Assembly: GCA_002477945.1 (NCBI GenBank) | Contig: DLLF01000002.1 | Location: forward strand, 124,001 to 188,000 | Direction: 5' to 3' | DNA from: Bacteroidales bacterium UBA7569 | GTDB lineage: Bacteria; Bacteroidota; Bacteroidia; Bacteroidales; Paludibacteraceae | Length of the DNA: 64,000 nt | Program-made: the position numbers and the translations under genes | Shown: piece after piece, positions 1-9,420 of the stretch | How positions within the stretch are numbered: the stretch's first letter is position 1 | Layout of the letters: every line of letters starts with the position of its first letter | Notes under the pieces: model-generated | What the model saw: the letters and a program-made list of their open reading frames with translations, nothing else | Database searches by the model: none | Told to the model about the DNA's origin: nothing

Positions 1-663
1 TATAACAAGTTCGGCAAGGAGTTTTACTTGGTGGATACGGCTGGTATAAGAAAGAAAGCCAAAGTAAACGAGGATCTGGAATACTACTCCGTGGTGCGCA
101 GCATACGAGCCATTGAGAACTCAGACGTATGTATATTGATGATAGACGCCACGAGAGGCATTGAAAGCCAGGATCTGAACATCTTCTCCATTATTCAGAA
201 AAACAAGAAGGGGCTGGTGGTATGCGTAAACAAATGGGACTTGATAGCAAGCAAAACCAATGCCGATATCAAACACTTTGAGACTGCTATCCGCGAGCGG
301 TTGGCACCATTCACGGATTTTCCGATCATCTTTGCTTCGGCTCTCACCAAGCAACGCATATACAAAGTGATGGAGACCGCATTGGCAGTGTATGAGAACA
401 AGCAACGGAAAATTCCCACAGCCAAACTGAACGAGAAGTTCCTCCCTTTGATTGAGAACTACCCGCCTCCAGCCAACAAAGGAAAATACATCAAGATAAA
501 ATATGTGACGCAACTTCCTAACACACAGACACCTACATTTGTATTCTTTGCGAACCTGCCTCAATATGTGAAAGAACCATACAGGCGTTTTCTTGAGAAC
601 AAATTGCGGGAATGGTGGAACTTCTGCGGGACACCGGTGAGCATATTCATACGGCAGAAGTAG
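1..663 (+). CDS. der: Ribosome-associated GTPase Der/EngA (3' part)
   Basis: The frame is already open at base 1, so only the C-terminal 220 residues are present; the first GTPase domain and the start of the second lie outside the window. Visible are the second domain's G3 motif VDTAG (visible residues 11-15), G4 motif NKWD (77-80) and a G5-like SALT (113-116), followed by about 100 residues of the KH-like domain. Der is a double GTPase that acts in 50S ribosomal subunit maturation. The gene ends convergently with the ABC permease gene, with a hairpin terminator between them. Family assignment is firm. Confidence 0.95.
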   Translation, partial: YNKFGKEFYLVDTAGIRKKAKVNEDLEYYSVVRSIRAIENSDVCILMIDATRGIESQDLNIFSIIQKNKKGLVVCVNKWDLIASKTNADIKHFETAIRERLAPFTDFPIIFASALTKQRIYKVMETALAVYENKQRKIPTAKLNEKFLPLIENYPPPANKGKYIKIKYVTQLPNTQTPTFVFFANLPQYVKEPYRRFLENKLREWWNFCGTPVSIFIRQK

Positions 664-681
664 AAGATCTGCATTGCAAGA

Positions 682-723
682 AACACTTGTCCCTCCGTTC
701 CACAGAACAGAGGGACAAGTGTT
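682..723. terminator. Bidirectional hairpin terminator between der and the ABC permease
   Basis: A perfect 14-bp stem (AACACTTGTCCCTC at 682-695, its complement at 710-723) encloses a 14-base loop and is followed by a T-rich run on the plus strand. It lies between two convergent genes and can serve both. Confidence 0.8.
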
Positions 724-751
724 TTGTTTGCTACACAAAGAACATTTGTTA

Positions 752-1597
752 TCAGACCGTATCCATGAAACTCCTTTGCACCTTATTGAAAACCATTATG
801 CCCAGCGCAAGCAGCACAACCATGAACAAGAAACTATAGCCCAATGAAAGCCAAGAGAACTGCCCGACTCCAAGCATACCATACTTGAACGCCTCAATGA
901 TGCCCGTAAGAGGATTGAGCGACATAAGCAGATAGAGTTTTGGATTGGTAATGGTTGAAAGCGGATAGATGACCGGCGTTGCATACATCCAAAGAGAGAC
1001 AAAGAAAGAAAGCAGGAGTTGCAAATCGCGGTACTTGGTAGTGAGCGACGAGAAGAGTATTCCGAAGCCTAAAGCCAACCCAGCCTCAACAAGCACCAAG
1101 ACCGGCAGCAGCAACACATACCAATTGGTGTGAATGGTTATTGGCGTGAAAATCTGATAATAGGCATACACTACAAGGAACAAACCCAACTGAATGAGAA
1201 AACGCATCAGATTACTGATGACATCGGAAAGAGGGACAATCAGACGGGGAAAATATACTTTGCCAAAGATACTTGCATTCGTCACGAAAGTATTGCTTGT
1301 TTTAGTGAGACAATCCGCAAAATACTGCCAAAAGCAGATGCCTGCCAAATAGAACAGAGGCTGGGGAAGACCATCCGTGGAAATTTTGGCAATCCCGCCA
1401 AAGACAATCATATACATGACCGTTGTCAGGAGAGGCTGTATCAGAAACCACAAAGGTCCCAACACGGTCTGCTTATACTGCGTGATGATATTGCGTTTAA
1501 CAAAGAGCGCACACAGATCACGGTATTGCCACAGTTCCTTAAAATTGATGTCAAAAAGACTATTCCGGGGTTTAATAACAGTCGTCCAATTCTCCAT
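752..1597 (-). CDS. ABC-2 type permease (polysaccharide/O-antigen export, Wzm-like)
   Basis: This 281-residue inner membrane protein has about six hydrophobic helices and the sequence pattern of ABC-2 permeases that export polysaccharide or polyol-phosphate chains: an N-terminal amphipathic stretch ending near VKRNIITQYKQTVLGPLWFL, then the membrane domain. The start at 1597 (MENWTT) is preferred to an upstream ATG at 1654, which would add an atypical 19-residue extension. The partner ATPase (Wzt-like) is not next to it, unless it lies beyond another part of the genome. A -7-like element (TAGTTTTG, 1641-1634 on the minus strand) lies just upstream, but I see no good -33 partner. The transported substrate is unknown. 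Confidence 0.8.
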   Translation of the reverse strand: MENWTTVIKPRNSLFDINFKELWQYRDLCALFVKRNIITQYKQTVLGPLWFLIQPLLTTVMYMIVFGGIAKISTDGLPQPLFYLAGICFWQYFADCLTKTSNTFVTNASIFGKVYFPRLIVPLSDVISNLMRFLIQLGLFLVVYAYYQIFTPITIHTNWYVLLLPVLVLVEAGLALGFGILFSSLTTKYRDLQLLLSFFVSLWMYATPVIYPLSTITNPKLYLLMSLNPLTGIIEAFKYGMLGVGQFSWLSLGYSFLFMVVLLALGIMVFNKVQRSFMDTV

Positions 1598-1641
1598 AAC
1601 AGTTGCAAAGGTATGGAAAAAAACTTTTTCGCGCAAAACTA

Positions 1642-1673
1642 TTGTTGTATGCAAATTGTTTTTCGTATCTTTG
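1642..1673 (+). promoter_or_regulatory. Bacteroidota-type promoter for the DUF349 gene
   Basis: The -7 box TATCTTTG lies at 1666-1673 with TTG triplets at 1642 and 1645, 18-21 bases upstream. Transcription would start near 1680, leaving a leader of about 150 bases before the ATG at 1831. Confidence 0.65.
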
Positions 1674-1684
1674 CGGCGACCTAT

Positions 1685-1698
1685 GTGTTTGCAAACAC
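1685..1698. promoter_or_regulatory. 14-bp perfect palindrome just downstream of the promoter
   Basis: GTGTTTGCAAACAC reads the same on both strands and sits about 5 bases after the predicted transcription start of the DUF349 gene. Its position suits a repressor operator; no binding protein can be named from the sequence. Confidence 0.35.
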
Positions 1699-1830
1699 TT
1701 ATTAAAACATTATAGCAAGTTCATTTTTGCCTTGTTGCGATGACAGATACATTTTGTCGTAAATATCTGTTTTAGTAGGTTTTATACAACAACAAAGGGC
1801 ATATTGTCTAATCATCGGAACAGCACATTT

Positions 1831-3627
1831 ATGATGGAAGAAAACAAAACGGTTCAAGAAGAACCAACGGCAGCACCTCAGACAAATCAGTTTTGTGAGG
1901 AAAACGTGAACGAAACAAAAAAGCCACAAGAGGAACCAAGCAAAGAAGAACTTGTGGAAAAACTCAAGGCATTGCTTGAGCAGCCTACCGATGAAATAAA
2001 GGAAAAGGTAGAGCAACTCAAAGTGAAGTTCTATCGTCTGTGCGCTCAAGAACAGGAATCTATTCAGGATAAAAAAGAAGAACTGAAAGAAAGTTCGGAG
2101 GATTATGCGCCCGTAGTGGACGAAATTGAGAAAAACTTCCGCCAACTGCTGACCATTTACAAACAAAAAAAGGCAGAAATGCACGCCAAGAAAGAGGCAG
2201 AAATGCAACAAAACAAATTGCGAAAGGAAAACATCATTGACAAAATGCGTACACTCTCGGAGAGCGAAACGGCTGATGTAAGCGGCAGTCTGAAACAAGT
2301 GAGAGAACTGCAACAAGAGTGGAAATCAATCGGTGCCGTACCTCCGCAAGATGCAGCCGCACTAACCAAAGAATATAACCTATATCAAGAACGGTTCTAT
2401 GATTTAGTGAAGATAAACAACGAGTTGCGCGAATATGACTTCAAGAAAAACTTAGAGGCAAAAACCGCATTGTGCGAACAAGCAGAATCGCTGCAAAAAC
2501 GCCCTGACATAGTAGAAGCGTTCCGTCAACTGCAAATACTGCATGAACAATGGGCAAACATTGGTCCTGTGGCCCGCGAAGAAAGAGAGGCGCTTTGGAA
2601 CAGATTCAAAGAGGCATCCACCATCATAAACAAACGTCATCAGGATTATTTTGAGCAGTTGCACCGTCAGGAAGACGAGAACTTGCAGAAAAAGCAGGCT
2701 ATCATCGAGGCTATCCGTCAGTTAGACATCAGCGCACTCACTACAAGCAAGATGTGGGAGGACGCCAATGAGAAGATTCTATCATGGCAAAACGAATGGA
2801 GAACGATCGGATTTGCTCCCAAGAAAGTAAATCAGAAGATATATGACGAATACAGGGAACTCTGCAGTTCATTCTTTGCAGCCAAGACGGCTTTTTATAA
2901 AGGAGTGAGAAATACTCTGAACGAGAATCTGAAGAAAAAGCAAGAACTTCTGAAAAAGGCTGAAGAACTGAAAAACAGCAAAGAATGGAAAACCGCAACG
3001 GCAACCTTTGTGCAATTGCAGAAGGAATGGAAGACCATCGGACCTGTTGCGAGAAAACATTCCGAAGATATGTGGAAGAGATTCACTGCGGCATGTGATT
3101 ATTTCTTCGACCAAAAGAAAGCAGAAGAACAGGGACAGCATACCGAAGAGAAAGAAAATCTGCAGAAAAAGCAAGATATACTGAAAGAGATTGAGGAGAT
3201 TGTTGTAGGCGAATCTGCAGAAGATACGTTTACACATCTGAAAGAACTGATGTCCCGTTATAGTGCCATAGGTCATGTACCTTTCAAGGATAAAGACAAG
3301 TTGTACAAACGTTTCCGCACGGCATGTGACAGGATATTTGATCAACTTCACATCGATGAGTCCAACAGACGTATTGATGAATTCAGCAAAGAAATGGAGA
3401 CCAAAGGCAACGACTCTCTGTTGGCAGATCGCCGCCGTCTGGTGCGACAATACGAAACTCTTCAGCAGGAGATCAAGACCGCCGAAAACAATATATTGTT
3501 CTTCACGGCACAGTCAAAGAAATCCAATGGCTTGCTTAACGATATGCAAAAGAAAATAGACGGTCTGCATCGCCAACTCTCGGATCTTGAAGCAAAAATC
3601 AACCTCATTGACTCACATTTACAATAA
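1831..3627 (+). CDS. DUF349 repeat coiled-coil protein
   Basis: This 598-residue cytoplasmic protein is highly charged and mostly helical. It contains five DUF349-type repeats recognisable by the pattern W..IG.v...(L/M)W.RF..A.d.ff, for example near QEWKSIGAV, HEQWANIGPV, QNEWRTIGF, QKEWKTIGPV and SRYSAIGHV, separated by coiled-coil linkers, with a further coiled coil at the C terminus. The acidic N-terminal 60 residues are low complexity. Start 1831 (ATGATG) is chosen over the TTG at 1804 because two ATG codons lie there. DUF349 proteins are widespread in Bacteroidota and their function is not established. ftsE follows after 6 bases, so the two are probably co-transcribed. Confidence 0.85.
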   Translation: MMEENKTVQEEPTAAPQTNQFCEENVNETKKPQEEPSKEELVEKLKALLEQPTDEIKEKVEQLKVKFYRLCAQEQESIQDKKEELKESSEDYAPVVDEIEKNFRQLLTIYKQKKAEMHAKKEAEMQQNKLRKENIIDKMRTLSESETADVSGSLKQVRELQQEWKSIGAVPPQDAAALTKEYNLYQERFYDLVKINNELREYDFKKNLEAKTALCEQAESLQKRPDIVEAFRQLQILHEQWANIGPVAREEREALWNRFKEASTIINKRHQDYFEQLHRQEDENLQKKQAIIEAIRQLDISALTTSKMWEDANEKILSWQNEWRTIGFAPKKVNQKIYDEYRELCSSFFAAKTAFYKGVRNTLNENLKKKQELLKKAEELKNSKEWKTATATFVQLQKEWKTIGPVARKHSEDMWKRFTAACDYFFDQKKAEEQGQHTEEKENLQKKQDILKEIEEIVVGESAEDTFTHLKELMSRYSAIGHVPFKDKDKLYKRFRTACDRIFDQLHIDESNRRIDEFSKEMETKGNDSLLADRRRLVRQYETLQQEIKTAENNILFFTAQSKKSNGLLNDMQKKIDGLHRQLSDLEAKINLIDSHLQ

Positions 3628-3633
3628 GTCATA

Positions 3634-4293
3634 ATGCCGCTCATTGAGTATAAAAGCGTTGAAATACACCAACAGGAACAAGTTGTTTTACGTGATGTAA
3701 ATCTAACCATTGACAGGGGAGAATATGTCTATCTGTTGGGACGGGTAGGCTGCGGAAAGTCAACACTGATGAAGACCTTTTATGCAGAATTACCTATTGC
3801 CACAGGAGAAGCGCACTTCTTGGACTATGATCTGACACATATACAGCGAAAACAAATACCCTATCTCAGAAGAAGAATAGGAGTAGTCTTTCAAGACTTT
3901 CAACTGCTGACAGATCGTACAGTAGAAGAAAATCTTCTGTTTGTGCTACGGGCAACCGGTTGGAAAGACAAACGCATCATGTGCAATCACATAGAGGAGA
4001 TTCTGCAACAAGTCGGTATGGAGAACAAACGTTATAAAATGCCGCACCAACTATCCGGCGGAGAACAGCAACGCGTTGTGATTGCACGGGCCTTGCTCAA
4101 TTCGCCGGAAGTGATTTTAGCGGATGAGCCTACAGGCAACTTGGACTATGATACAGGGAAAGAAATTATGGATTTGCTGTACGGAATCCGTCAGTCAGGT
4201 ACAACCATTGTGATGTCAACCCATAATTCACATTGGGTGGAGCAATACAAAGGACGCCAACTGCATTTTTCCGATGGGTACATCACAGAATAG
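3634..4293 (+). CDS. ftsE: FtsE-like cell division ABC ATPase
   Basis: A 219-residue ABC ATPase with Walker [10 protein letters not shown] (residues 36-44), signature LSGGE, Walker [12 protein letters not shown] and a switch histidine (STHNS). The sequence and short length match FtsE, which works with the membrane protein FtsX to activate cell-wall hydrolases at the division site. No ftsX is adjacent, which is common in Bacteroidota where the pair is often separated. It follows the DUF349 gene by 6 bases. It could instead be a LolD/MacB-like ATPase, but FtsE is the better match because of its length and the TGNLD context. Confidence 0.8.
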   Translation: MPLIEYKSVEIHQQEQVVLRDVNLTIDRGEYVYLLGRVGCGKSTLMKTFYAELPIATGEAHFLDYDLTHIQRKQIPYLRRRIGVVFQDFQLLTDRTVEENLLFVLRATGWKDKRIMCNHIEEILQQVGMENKRYKMPHQLSGGEQQRVVIARALLNSPEVILADEPTGNLDYDTGKEIMDLLYGIRQSGTTIVMSTHNSHWVEQYKGRQLHFSDGYITE

Positions 4294-4320
4294 TAAGTTC
4301 AATATAAATACTATATCAGT

Positions 4321-5088
4321 ATGACGATGAAAAAATCCATACCGTTCATTGTTGCTATCTTCGCTCTGTTGGTCTCTTGCAAGGAGAATAGTTTGAAGCA
4401 GCAATACAAATCCCTCAACGATAAGATTGAATCAGAGATAAACAAGGCAACTTCTTTGGAGGAAAAAGATTCTCTCATTGCAGAGTTCAAGCAGCAGGCA
4501 TATACCTTGCTCTGTCAAAATATAGAGAAAGAGTATAGCGACTCCGTCTTTCTTGACATCTTCTATATGCTGAGCAGCGAAGAGCAAAATACGCTGTTCA
4601 GCCTTATGCCCGAGAAAATGAAAGAGGAGAAAGAAATTGCCGCCTGCTATAAGTCTTTTGTAGCGCAACAGGAGACTTCCGTGGGGCGTGTCTATAAAGA
4701 AATCCAAGGATTAGACTTGCAAAGCGAACCGTTTGCTTTGAGTTCGTTGGTCGGGAAAACCGACTATGTATTGGTTGATTTCTGGGCTTCATGGTGCGGA
4801 CCATGCAGAAGACTGCTCCCAAAACTGAAAGCCTTGTACGAAGAACTTCCCGAAGGCAGATTGTCCGTCTTGGGAATAAGTTGTGACAGGGACTTGAACG
4901 CATGGAAACAAACTATTGAAAAAGAACAATTGCCATGGCAGCAAATTCGTGATACCGGATCCGTTCCTTACAATCCGTTTGATACGTATGGAGTAGTCTC
5001 TATCCCTACCACTGTTTTGATTGATTCTACTGGTACTATCATTGCCCGCAACCCTTCTGAAGCAGAACTCAAGGTATTGCTTCAATAG
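4321..5088 (+). CDS. TlpA/ResA-like thioredoxin-fold lipoprotein
   Basis: The protein (about 255 residues) begins with a lipoprotein signal ending LLVSC, so it is likely anchored in a membrane facing the periplasm. A helical spacer of roughly 110 residues follows, then a thioredoxin domain with the active site WCGPC in DFWASWCGPCRR and the cis-proline region VSIPTTVLID. Such proteins reduce periplasmic disulfides, often for cytochrome c maturation or oxidative stress, but the target cannot be read here. ATG codons at 4321 and 4327 are both possible starts. It follows ftsE by 27 bases and may share its transcript. Confidence 0.85.
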   Translation: MTMKKSIPFIVAIFALLVSCKENSLKQQYKSLNDKIESEINKATSLEEKDSLIAEFKQQAYTLLCQNIEKEYSDSVFLDIFYMLSSEEQNTLFSLMPEKMKEEKEIAACYKSFVAQQETSVGRVYKEIQGLDLQSEPFALSSLVGKTDYVLVDFWASWCGPCRRLLPKLKALYEELPEGRLSVLGISCDRDLNAWKQTIEKEQLPWQQIRDTGSVPYNPFDTYGVVSIPTTVLIDSTGTIIARNPSEAELKVLLQ

Positions 5089-5411
5089 TTATTGTTGTCT
5101 GTTGATGTATCAATACGGAACTCGCATTGTCCTTCAATCCTCAATACTGACAGCCATTGGCATTAGACGGTCTGAAAAGCATTTTCTTTGCGGACGACAG
5201 ACTTTGCCTGACAGAGAAACAAATATAAAAGAGGATAAATTCTATGCTGGCTTAACAGACTTTGCGGCAAACAAAGTTAATAATGCTCCTGCTGATAATC
5301 GGTTGCAACAACTTACATAACCTGTATTCCCCGCACAACCTGCATGAATCATCATGGAATCTGTTCCTGAGCCTTGGGATAAACCATAAAACTGCTAACC
5401 TACCTTTCAAG
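5089..5411. other. Intergenic stretch with no recognised gene
   Basis: The 323 bases between the thioredoxin lipoprotein and engB hold no convincing reading frame or RNA. The string ACAGACTTTGC occurs twice (about 5200 and 5258), and a near-consensus -7 box TACCTTTC lies at 5401-5408 directly before the engB start, but the nearest TTG is 24 bases away. Confidence 0.4.
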
Positions 5412-6008
5412 ATGATCAATTCTGCCTCTTTCGTAATCTCAAGCCCCGACGTAATGCGATGCCCCGTTTCGTCGTTACCCGAATATGCTTTCATTGGAAG
5501 AAGCAATGTCGGGAAATCTTCACTCATCAATAGTCTTTGCAGACAGAAAGATCTTGCCAAAACCTCTGCAAAACCGGGGAAAACACTTCTCATCAATCAT
5601 TTCCTCATCAACAGGGAATGGCATTTGGTCGATCTCCCTGGCTATGGGTATGCCAAAGCGGGGAAAACGCAACGGGAAAATCTGCGGCGGATGATAGAAC
5701 GCTATTGCCTGTTGCGAACACAACTGGTGTCTCTCTTTGTATTGGTGGATGCTCGCCACGAACCACAAACTGTTGATACCGACTTTATGCAGTGGTTGGG
5801 TGAAAACAATATCCCCTTTGCCATTGTCTTTACCAAAGCCGACAAACTGACCAAAACGCAACTGCAGCAAAACATTGAAACCTACAAGCAACAACTTCTG
5901 AAAACATGGGAAGAACTGCCTCCTTGCTTCATCACTTCTTCCGAAAAACATATCGGTTGCGAGGAACTCTTGAACTACATAGAACAAATCAACACATCAT
6001 TGAAATGA
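5412..6008 (+). CDS. engB: GTPase EngB/YsxC (ribosome biogenesis)
   Basis: A 198-residue TRAFAC-class GTPase with P-loop [10 protein letters not shown]3 motif DLPGYG and G4 motif TKAD, the standard set for YihA/YsxC/EngB. It assists 50S subunit assembly in the cytoplasm. The start at 5412 (MINSASF) gives the usual family length; the frame is open upstream to 5262 but that extension does not resemble the family. Its stop overlaps the start of the next gene (ATGA at 6005-6008), so translation is likely coupled to the binding lipoprotein downstream. Confidence 0.92.
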   Translation: MINSASFVISSPDVMRCPVSSLPEYAFIGRSNVGKSSLINSLCRQKDLAKTSAKPGKTLLINHFLINREWHLVDLPGYGYAKAGKTQRENLRRMIERYCLLRTQLVSLFVLVDARHEPQTVDTDFMQWLGENNIPFAIVFTKADKLTKTQLQQNIETYKQQLLKTWEELPPCFITSSEKHIGCEELLNYIEQINTSLK

Positions 6009-7117
6009 AATCGTGCCTTAAATTCTCTGCCCTCGTGATGTGCGCTGCATGCCTATTGTGTTGTACCCGTACTTCGGATGGAAAACAAATAGGAACAGGA
6101 AACAAATATGCACGCGGCTTTTCTCTTACCGGCAAAAACGGTTATACGGAGGCTGTCATCTACAATCCGTGGAGAGACAGTTGCGTAATGCAACGCTTTT
6201 TTCTTGTCAAAGATTTGGCAGTCACCACGCCGTCAGATGGAATTCGGTTGCAAGTGCCGTTGCAATCCGTAGCCACCACTTCCTGCACACAGATAGGTTT
6301 TCTTGCAGCGCTCAATAGTCTTCCCTCTGTCAAGGGTATAGCAAGCCCCGAATTGCTATACACGCCCCTACCCCATTCCGACTGGATAAACATCGGCGAC
6401 GCTATGCAACCGCAGTTGGAACGGATCATGCTCGCCAAACCGGAGGTCATTTTCCTGACAGCCTACCAAGACCAGGACAAACTGCAATCTGTATTTTCCG
6501 GTCACAATATAATTCCCGTCTATATCAACGAGTGGACGGAGCAACATCCCTTGGCACGCGCCGAATGGATACGCTTCTTTGGTACCCTATTAGGACAATC
6601 TACAACCGCCGACAGCATATTCCGTTCCGTCGAACAACAATACCTGCATTTGGCAGACTCCGTGAAGAAACATTTGTCAAAAGGCTCCACCATCCTCACG
6701 GGAAGCGACTTTCGGGGAACATGGTATATGCCTACAGGCAATACATATATGGGTACGTTCTTCTCGGATGCAGGTGCCGACTACTATTATCAAAACCGCA
6801 CCGAAAACAAGAGTCTTCCTCTCTCGGAAGAAGAGGTGCTTTTGCATTTCAAAGATGCCAAAGTATGGGTAGGCTGCAATGCCCGTTCTCTCGACGAGTT
6901 GGCACAAATAGACTCTAAACACACCTTCTTCCAAGCCTACCAAACAGGACAAGTGTTCAATTTTTCCAAACGCTCCACACCAACAGGAGGCAACGACTTC
7001 TGGGAAACGGGAGTCATACACCCTGAACTCATTCTGAGTGATCTGATAAACATCTGTCACTCTGACAATTCCTGTATTCCTGCAGACAAACTCTATTTCA
7101 GTGAACAACTCCAATGA
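6005..7117 (+). CDS. BtuF/FecB-like substrate-binding lipoprotein
   Basis: A 370-residue protein with a lipoprotein signal (CLLCC near residue 17) and the two-lobed periplasmic-binding fold of the cobalamin/iron-siderophore class: an N-terminal lobe with [19 protein letters not shown] and [10 protein letters not shown], a long helix, and a C-terminal lobe with DAGADYYY. It probably presents a corrinoid or iron chelate to an inner-membrane ABC importer. No permease or ATPase lies beside it; the downstream gene is a universal stress protein that overlaps it by ATGA. Start 6005 is set by the signal peptide. The substrate is not known. Confidence 0.78.
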   Translation: MKSCLKFSALVMCAACLLCCTRTSDGKQIGTGNKYARGFSLTGKNGYTEAVIYNPWRDSCVMQRFFLVKDLAVTTPSDGIRLQVPLQSVATTSCTQIGFLAALNSLPSVKGIASPELLYTPLPHSDWINIGDAMQPQLERIMLAKPEVIFLTAYQDQDKLQSVFSGHNIIPVYINEWTEQHPLARAEWIRFFGTLLGQSTTADSIFRSVEQQYLHLADSVKKHLSKGSTILTGSDFRGTWYMPTGNTYMGTFFSDAGADYYYQNRTENKSLPLSEEEVLLHFKDAKVWVGCNARSLDELAQIDSKHTFFQAYQTGQVFNFSKRSTPTGGNDFWETGVIHPELILSDLINICHSDNSCIPADKLYFSEQLQ

Positions 7118-7785
7118 ACCTGCTCTTTCTCAACGACACTGCAACTACCGACCTTCGGCAAAACTATGCTGAATTCCTTGCACAAGTCCTCAATAAAAAT
7201 TTGCTGGTCGTAACCTCCATTGAAGGCGACTTCGACGAATATATGGAGAAAAACAATGTGGACATCCTCTGTATTGCCTGCCATGATGGAAAACGTGTTT
7301 TGCAACGCTATCTCAATGCTTGCCGCACGCTGCGTATTCCTTACCTTTTCCTCACGGACATCTGGCAGCCCGTATTGGCAATCCGGCACATTCTCATGCC
7401 CGTATCCATGTTGGAGGAAGAAGTGTACAAAGGACAGATATGTGCTCATCTCGCACGTGCCACAGGGGCTTCAACCACCCTCCTGCAAGCCAAAGACTAC
7501 GGCTCAAAAGCCTTGCACAATGCGCAGAAAATAAAAACACTCCTGGAGAAATTCAGTCTTGACTGCAAAACCATAATAGCAAAAAAAGATTCTTTTCATG
7601 TCACTGAAGAGAGTTGCGACCGGCAGCATGAACTGCACGCCGATATGCTGATCCTCACCGCCTCCCGCGACTATGGACTTGATGACATTTTCTTCGGACC
7701 TCCCGAACGGAAAGTGTTGCAACACAGCCGTATCCCCGTAATGTTGCTCAACCCTCGGGGCGACCTCTATTCACTTTGCGACTGA
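7114..7785 (+). CDS. Universal stress protein (UspA) family, two-domain type
   Basis: A 223-residue cytoplasmic protein. The first half resembles a Usp fold with weak conservation; the second begins at IRHILMPVSMLEEE and ends with the typical FFGPPERKVLQHSRIPVMLLNP, where a glycine-containing nucleotide loop would be expected. Family members bind ATP or respond to stress, but this one has no diagnostic G-2x-G-9x-G motif that I can see, so nucleotide binding is uncertain. It overlaps the upstream lipoprotein gene by four bases and ends one base from the convergent mltG gene. Confidence 0.65.
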   Translation: MNLLFLNDTATTDLRQNYAEFLAQVLNKNLLVVTSIEGDFDEYMEKNNVDILCIACHDGKRVLQRYLNACRTLRIPYLFLTDIWQPVLAIRHILMPVSMLEEEVYKGQICAHLARATGASTTLLQAKDYGSKALHNAQKIKTLLEKFSLDCKTIIAKKDSFHVTEESCDRQHELHADMLILTASRDYGLDDIFFGPPERKVLQHSRIPVMLLNPRGDLYSLCD

Positions 7786-7786
7786 C

Positions 7787-8833
7787 CTATTTCTTCCTGC
7801 CTATACCTCTCTGATTAAGAATGGCTTGGTAGGCTCTCGCATAGCGGGCATGTTCCGCATAAGTGGAGGAAAAATGATGCGTACCGTTAAATTCCGCACT
7901 TGCACACATATACAGATAATTATGTTTAGTTGCGTGTAGCACTGCATCCAGGGTGCTTGCGCGCGGTATGCGTATGGGTCCCGGAGGTAAGCCTTGGTAT
8001 TTATACGTGTTATAGGGCGAATCGTATTGTATATGCTCATATAAGATTCGGCGCAATGTGAAATCCTGCAAAGCGAACTTGATTGTCGGACAAGCCTGCA
8101 ATGGCATACCTGTATGCAGGCGGTTCAGATATAGTCCCGCTATAATCGGGTACTCTTCTCTCTTGTTTGTCTCCTCTTCTATGATGGATGCCACAATACT
8201 CACCTCCGTAGGAGTCAGTCCCAAGGTTCTCGCTTCTTCCAGACGGACAGGCGTCCAAAAATGCTCATACTCTCGGTGCATTCTGTCAAACAATTGATCT
8301 GCGGAGATTGTCCAAAACACTTCGTACGTATCGGGCAAAAACATACTCACCGCAGTCTCTCTGTTTAGCCCGTACCTGCTCATAAAACTGTCACTTTCCA
8401 GTCGGGTGATAATACCCAACGAATCCAAAAGTAATTGTTGGGATAGTCTGTGTGCCAATTGCTCCCGTGTACGTATATTGTTGAACGACAATTCCACAGG
8501 TACCTGTTCTCCACCGCGCAAACGCCGCAGAAAGGTATAGTTTCCTTCGCATACCGGAATCCTGTAACAACCTGTACGGGGACGCTCAAAGTGCATCAGC
8601 CTGGCATGAAATTTCAACGTCCTGACGGTAGCAATATCATACGTTCCCTCCACCGCCTGCAGAACGCTGTCCAATGTGGCATTCGGATACACATATAGCA
8701 GATGTTCCTTTCCGTCCCTGCTCTCTATATTGCTTATCTTCAGTCGGTAATACTGTTCCGTTGCCACTCCTGCACACACTATTATCACCACCGAAACTGC
8801 TCCTATAATATATTTTCTTGTCCTTGTTCTCAT
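7787..8833 (-). CDS. mltG: Endolytic murein transglycosylase MltG
   Basis: A 348-residue inner membrane protein with one N-terminal transmembrane helix (KYIIGAVSVVIIVCAGVA) and a YceG-like periplasmic domain. The catalytic glutamate region is EVSIVASIIEEETNK, and the conserved GLPPGPI and the C-terminal substrate-cleft residues are present. MltG cuts nascent peptidoglycan strands and sets glycan length. Start 8833 (MRTRTRK) is preferred because it gives a normal N terminus and a nearby Bacteroidota promoter at 8906-8935; the frame continues upstream to 8998 without family resemblance. It converges on the Usp gene with a one-base gap and no clear terminator. Confidence 0.88.
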   Translation of the reverse strand: MRTRTRKYIIGAVSVVIIVCAGVATEQYYRLKISNIESRDGKEHLLYVYPNATLDSVLQAVEGTYDIATVRTLKFHARLMHFERPRTGCYRIPVCEGNYTFLRRLRGGEQVPVELSFNNIRTREQLAHRLSQQLLLDSLGIITRLESDSFMSRYGLNRETAVSMFLPDTYEVFWTISADQLFDRMHREYEHFWTPVRLEEARTLGLTPTEVSIVASIIEEETNKREEYPIIAGLYLNRLHTGMPLQACPTIKFALQDFTLRRILYEHIQYDSPYNTYKYQGLPPGPIRIPRASTLDAVLHATKHNYLYMCASAEFNGTHHFSSTYAEHARYARAYQAILNQRGIGRKK

Positions 8834-8905
8834 ATCTGTTGTCTCATGTTGTTGCGCTCTCTTGTTTTCCGTATCTTCCCTCGGACTTCGTTGTACTTGA
8901 CCCGA

Positions 8906-8935
8906 CAAAGATACAAACATTTTCCTTCTTGACAA
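8906..8935 (-). promoter_or_regulatory. Promoter for mltG
   Basis: On the minus strand the -7 box TATCTTTG (8913-8906) lies 19 bases from a -33 TTG (8935-8933). Confidence 0.65.
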
Positions 8936-9048
8936 GAAACCTGAGTGAGATATATTTATGAACAATAACCTTGCATGAAGCGTAAATGGTGATAGCATAA
9001 TTTTAACCCCTTCTCTGGAGGGGATGGGAAGATCTGTCCGTCTCTCTA

Positions 9049-9083
9049 CGACCCCTCAAGCACCCCTCAAGCACCCCTCAACG
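9049..9083 (+). repeat. Interspersed repeat family A, copy 1
   Basis: Three near-tandem units built on CGACCCCTCAAGCAC. Other copies are at 43664-43700, 54355-54395 and 62247-62297, all in intergenic DNA. Confidence 0.7.
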
Positions 9084-9108
9084 AAAGATAAAAATGAAGT
9101 CGGTAACG

Positions 9109-9142
9109 CAAAATCGTACATCGTAAATTGTCCAATCGTAAA
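9109..9142 (-). repeat. Interspersed repeat family B, copy 1
   Basis: On the minus strand this 34-base string differs at only about two positions from the copy at 54401-54434. It sits 25 bases from a family A repeat. Confidence 0.7.
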
Positions 9143-9312
9143 ATTCTCAACCCTTTCAACCACGTATAAACCAATTAACTCCTCAACTCATAAACTTACA
9201 ATACTCTCCGTTTCTTTCAACGATCAACTCTGAACTTTCAACTTTAAGCCACCTCCTTTGGAGGGATTGGGGAGGTCTGTCTTCCTAATTTCACAAATTA
9301 TTTATCCCCCGC

Positions 9313-9343
9313 TTGCCATATTGGAACAAATGTTGTACATTTG
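9313..9343 (+). promoter_or_regulatory. Promoter for dnaN
   Basis: A -33 TTG at 9313-9315 and a -7 box TACATTTG at 9336-9343 are separated by 20 bases. Transcription would start near 9350, 70 bases before the ATG. Confidence 0.75.
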
Positions 9344-9420
9344 CAAAGTGGGGTGTAAGACCTGAAAAGTTATACACCTTGCACACGACAAACGTATAAA
9401 AAACATAATACTATACCAAT

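Larger units (their letters stand above)
8999..9312. other. Non-coding, repeat-bearing spacer between mltG and dnaN
   Basis: No gene is supported. Besides repeat families A and B (listed separately), two related G-rich strings occur, one near 9016-9036 (TCTGGAGGGGATGGGAAG) and one near 9257-9277 (TTTGGAGGGATTGGGGAGG). The rest is AT-rich and looks like decayed sequence. Confidence 0.5.

Noticed and set aside
5262..5411. 50-residue N-terminal extension of EngB
   Set aside because: Not family-like; the ATG at 5412 gives the standard length.
9001..9420. CRISPR array at the repeat-bearing spacer
   Set aside because: Repeat units follow each other without constant-length unique spacers, and no cas genes are present.
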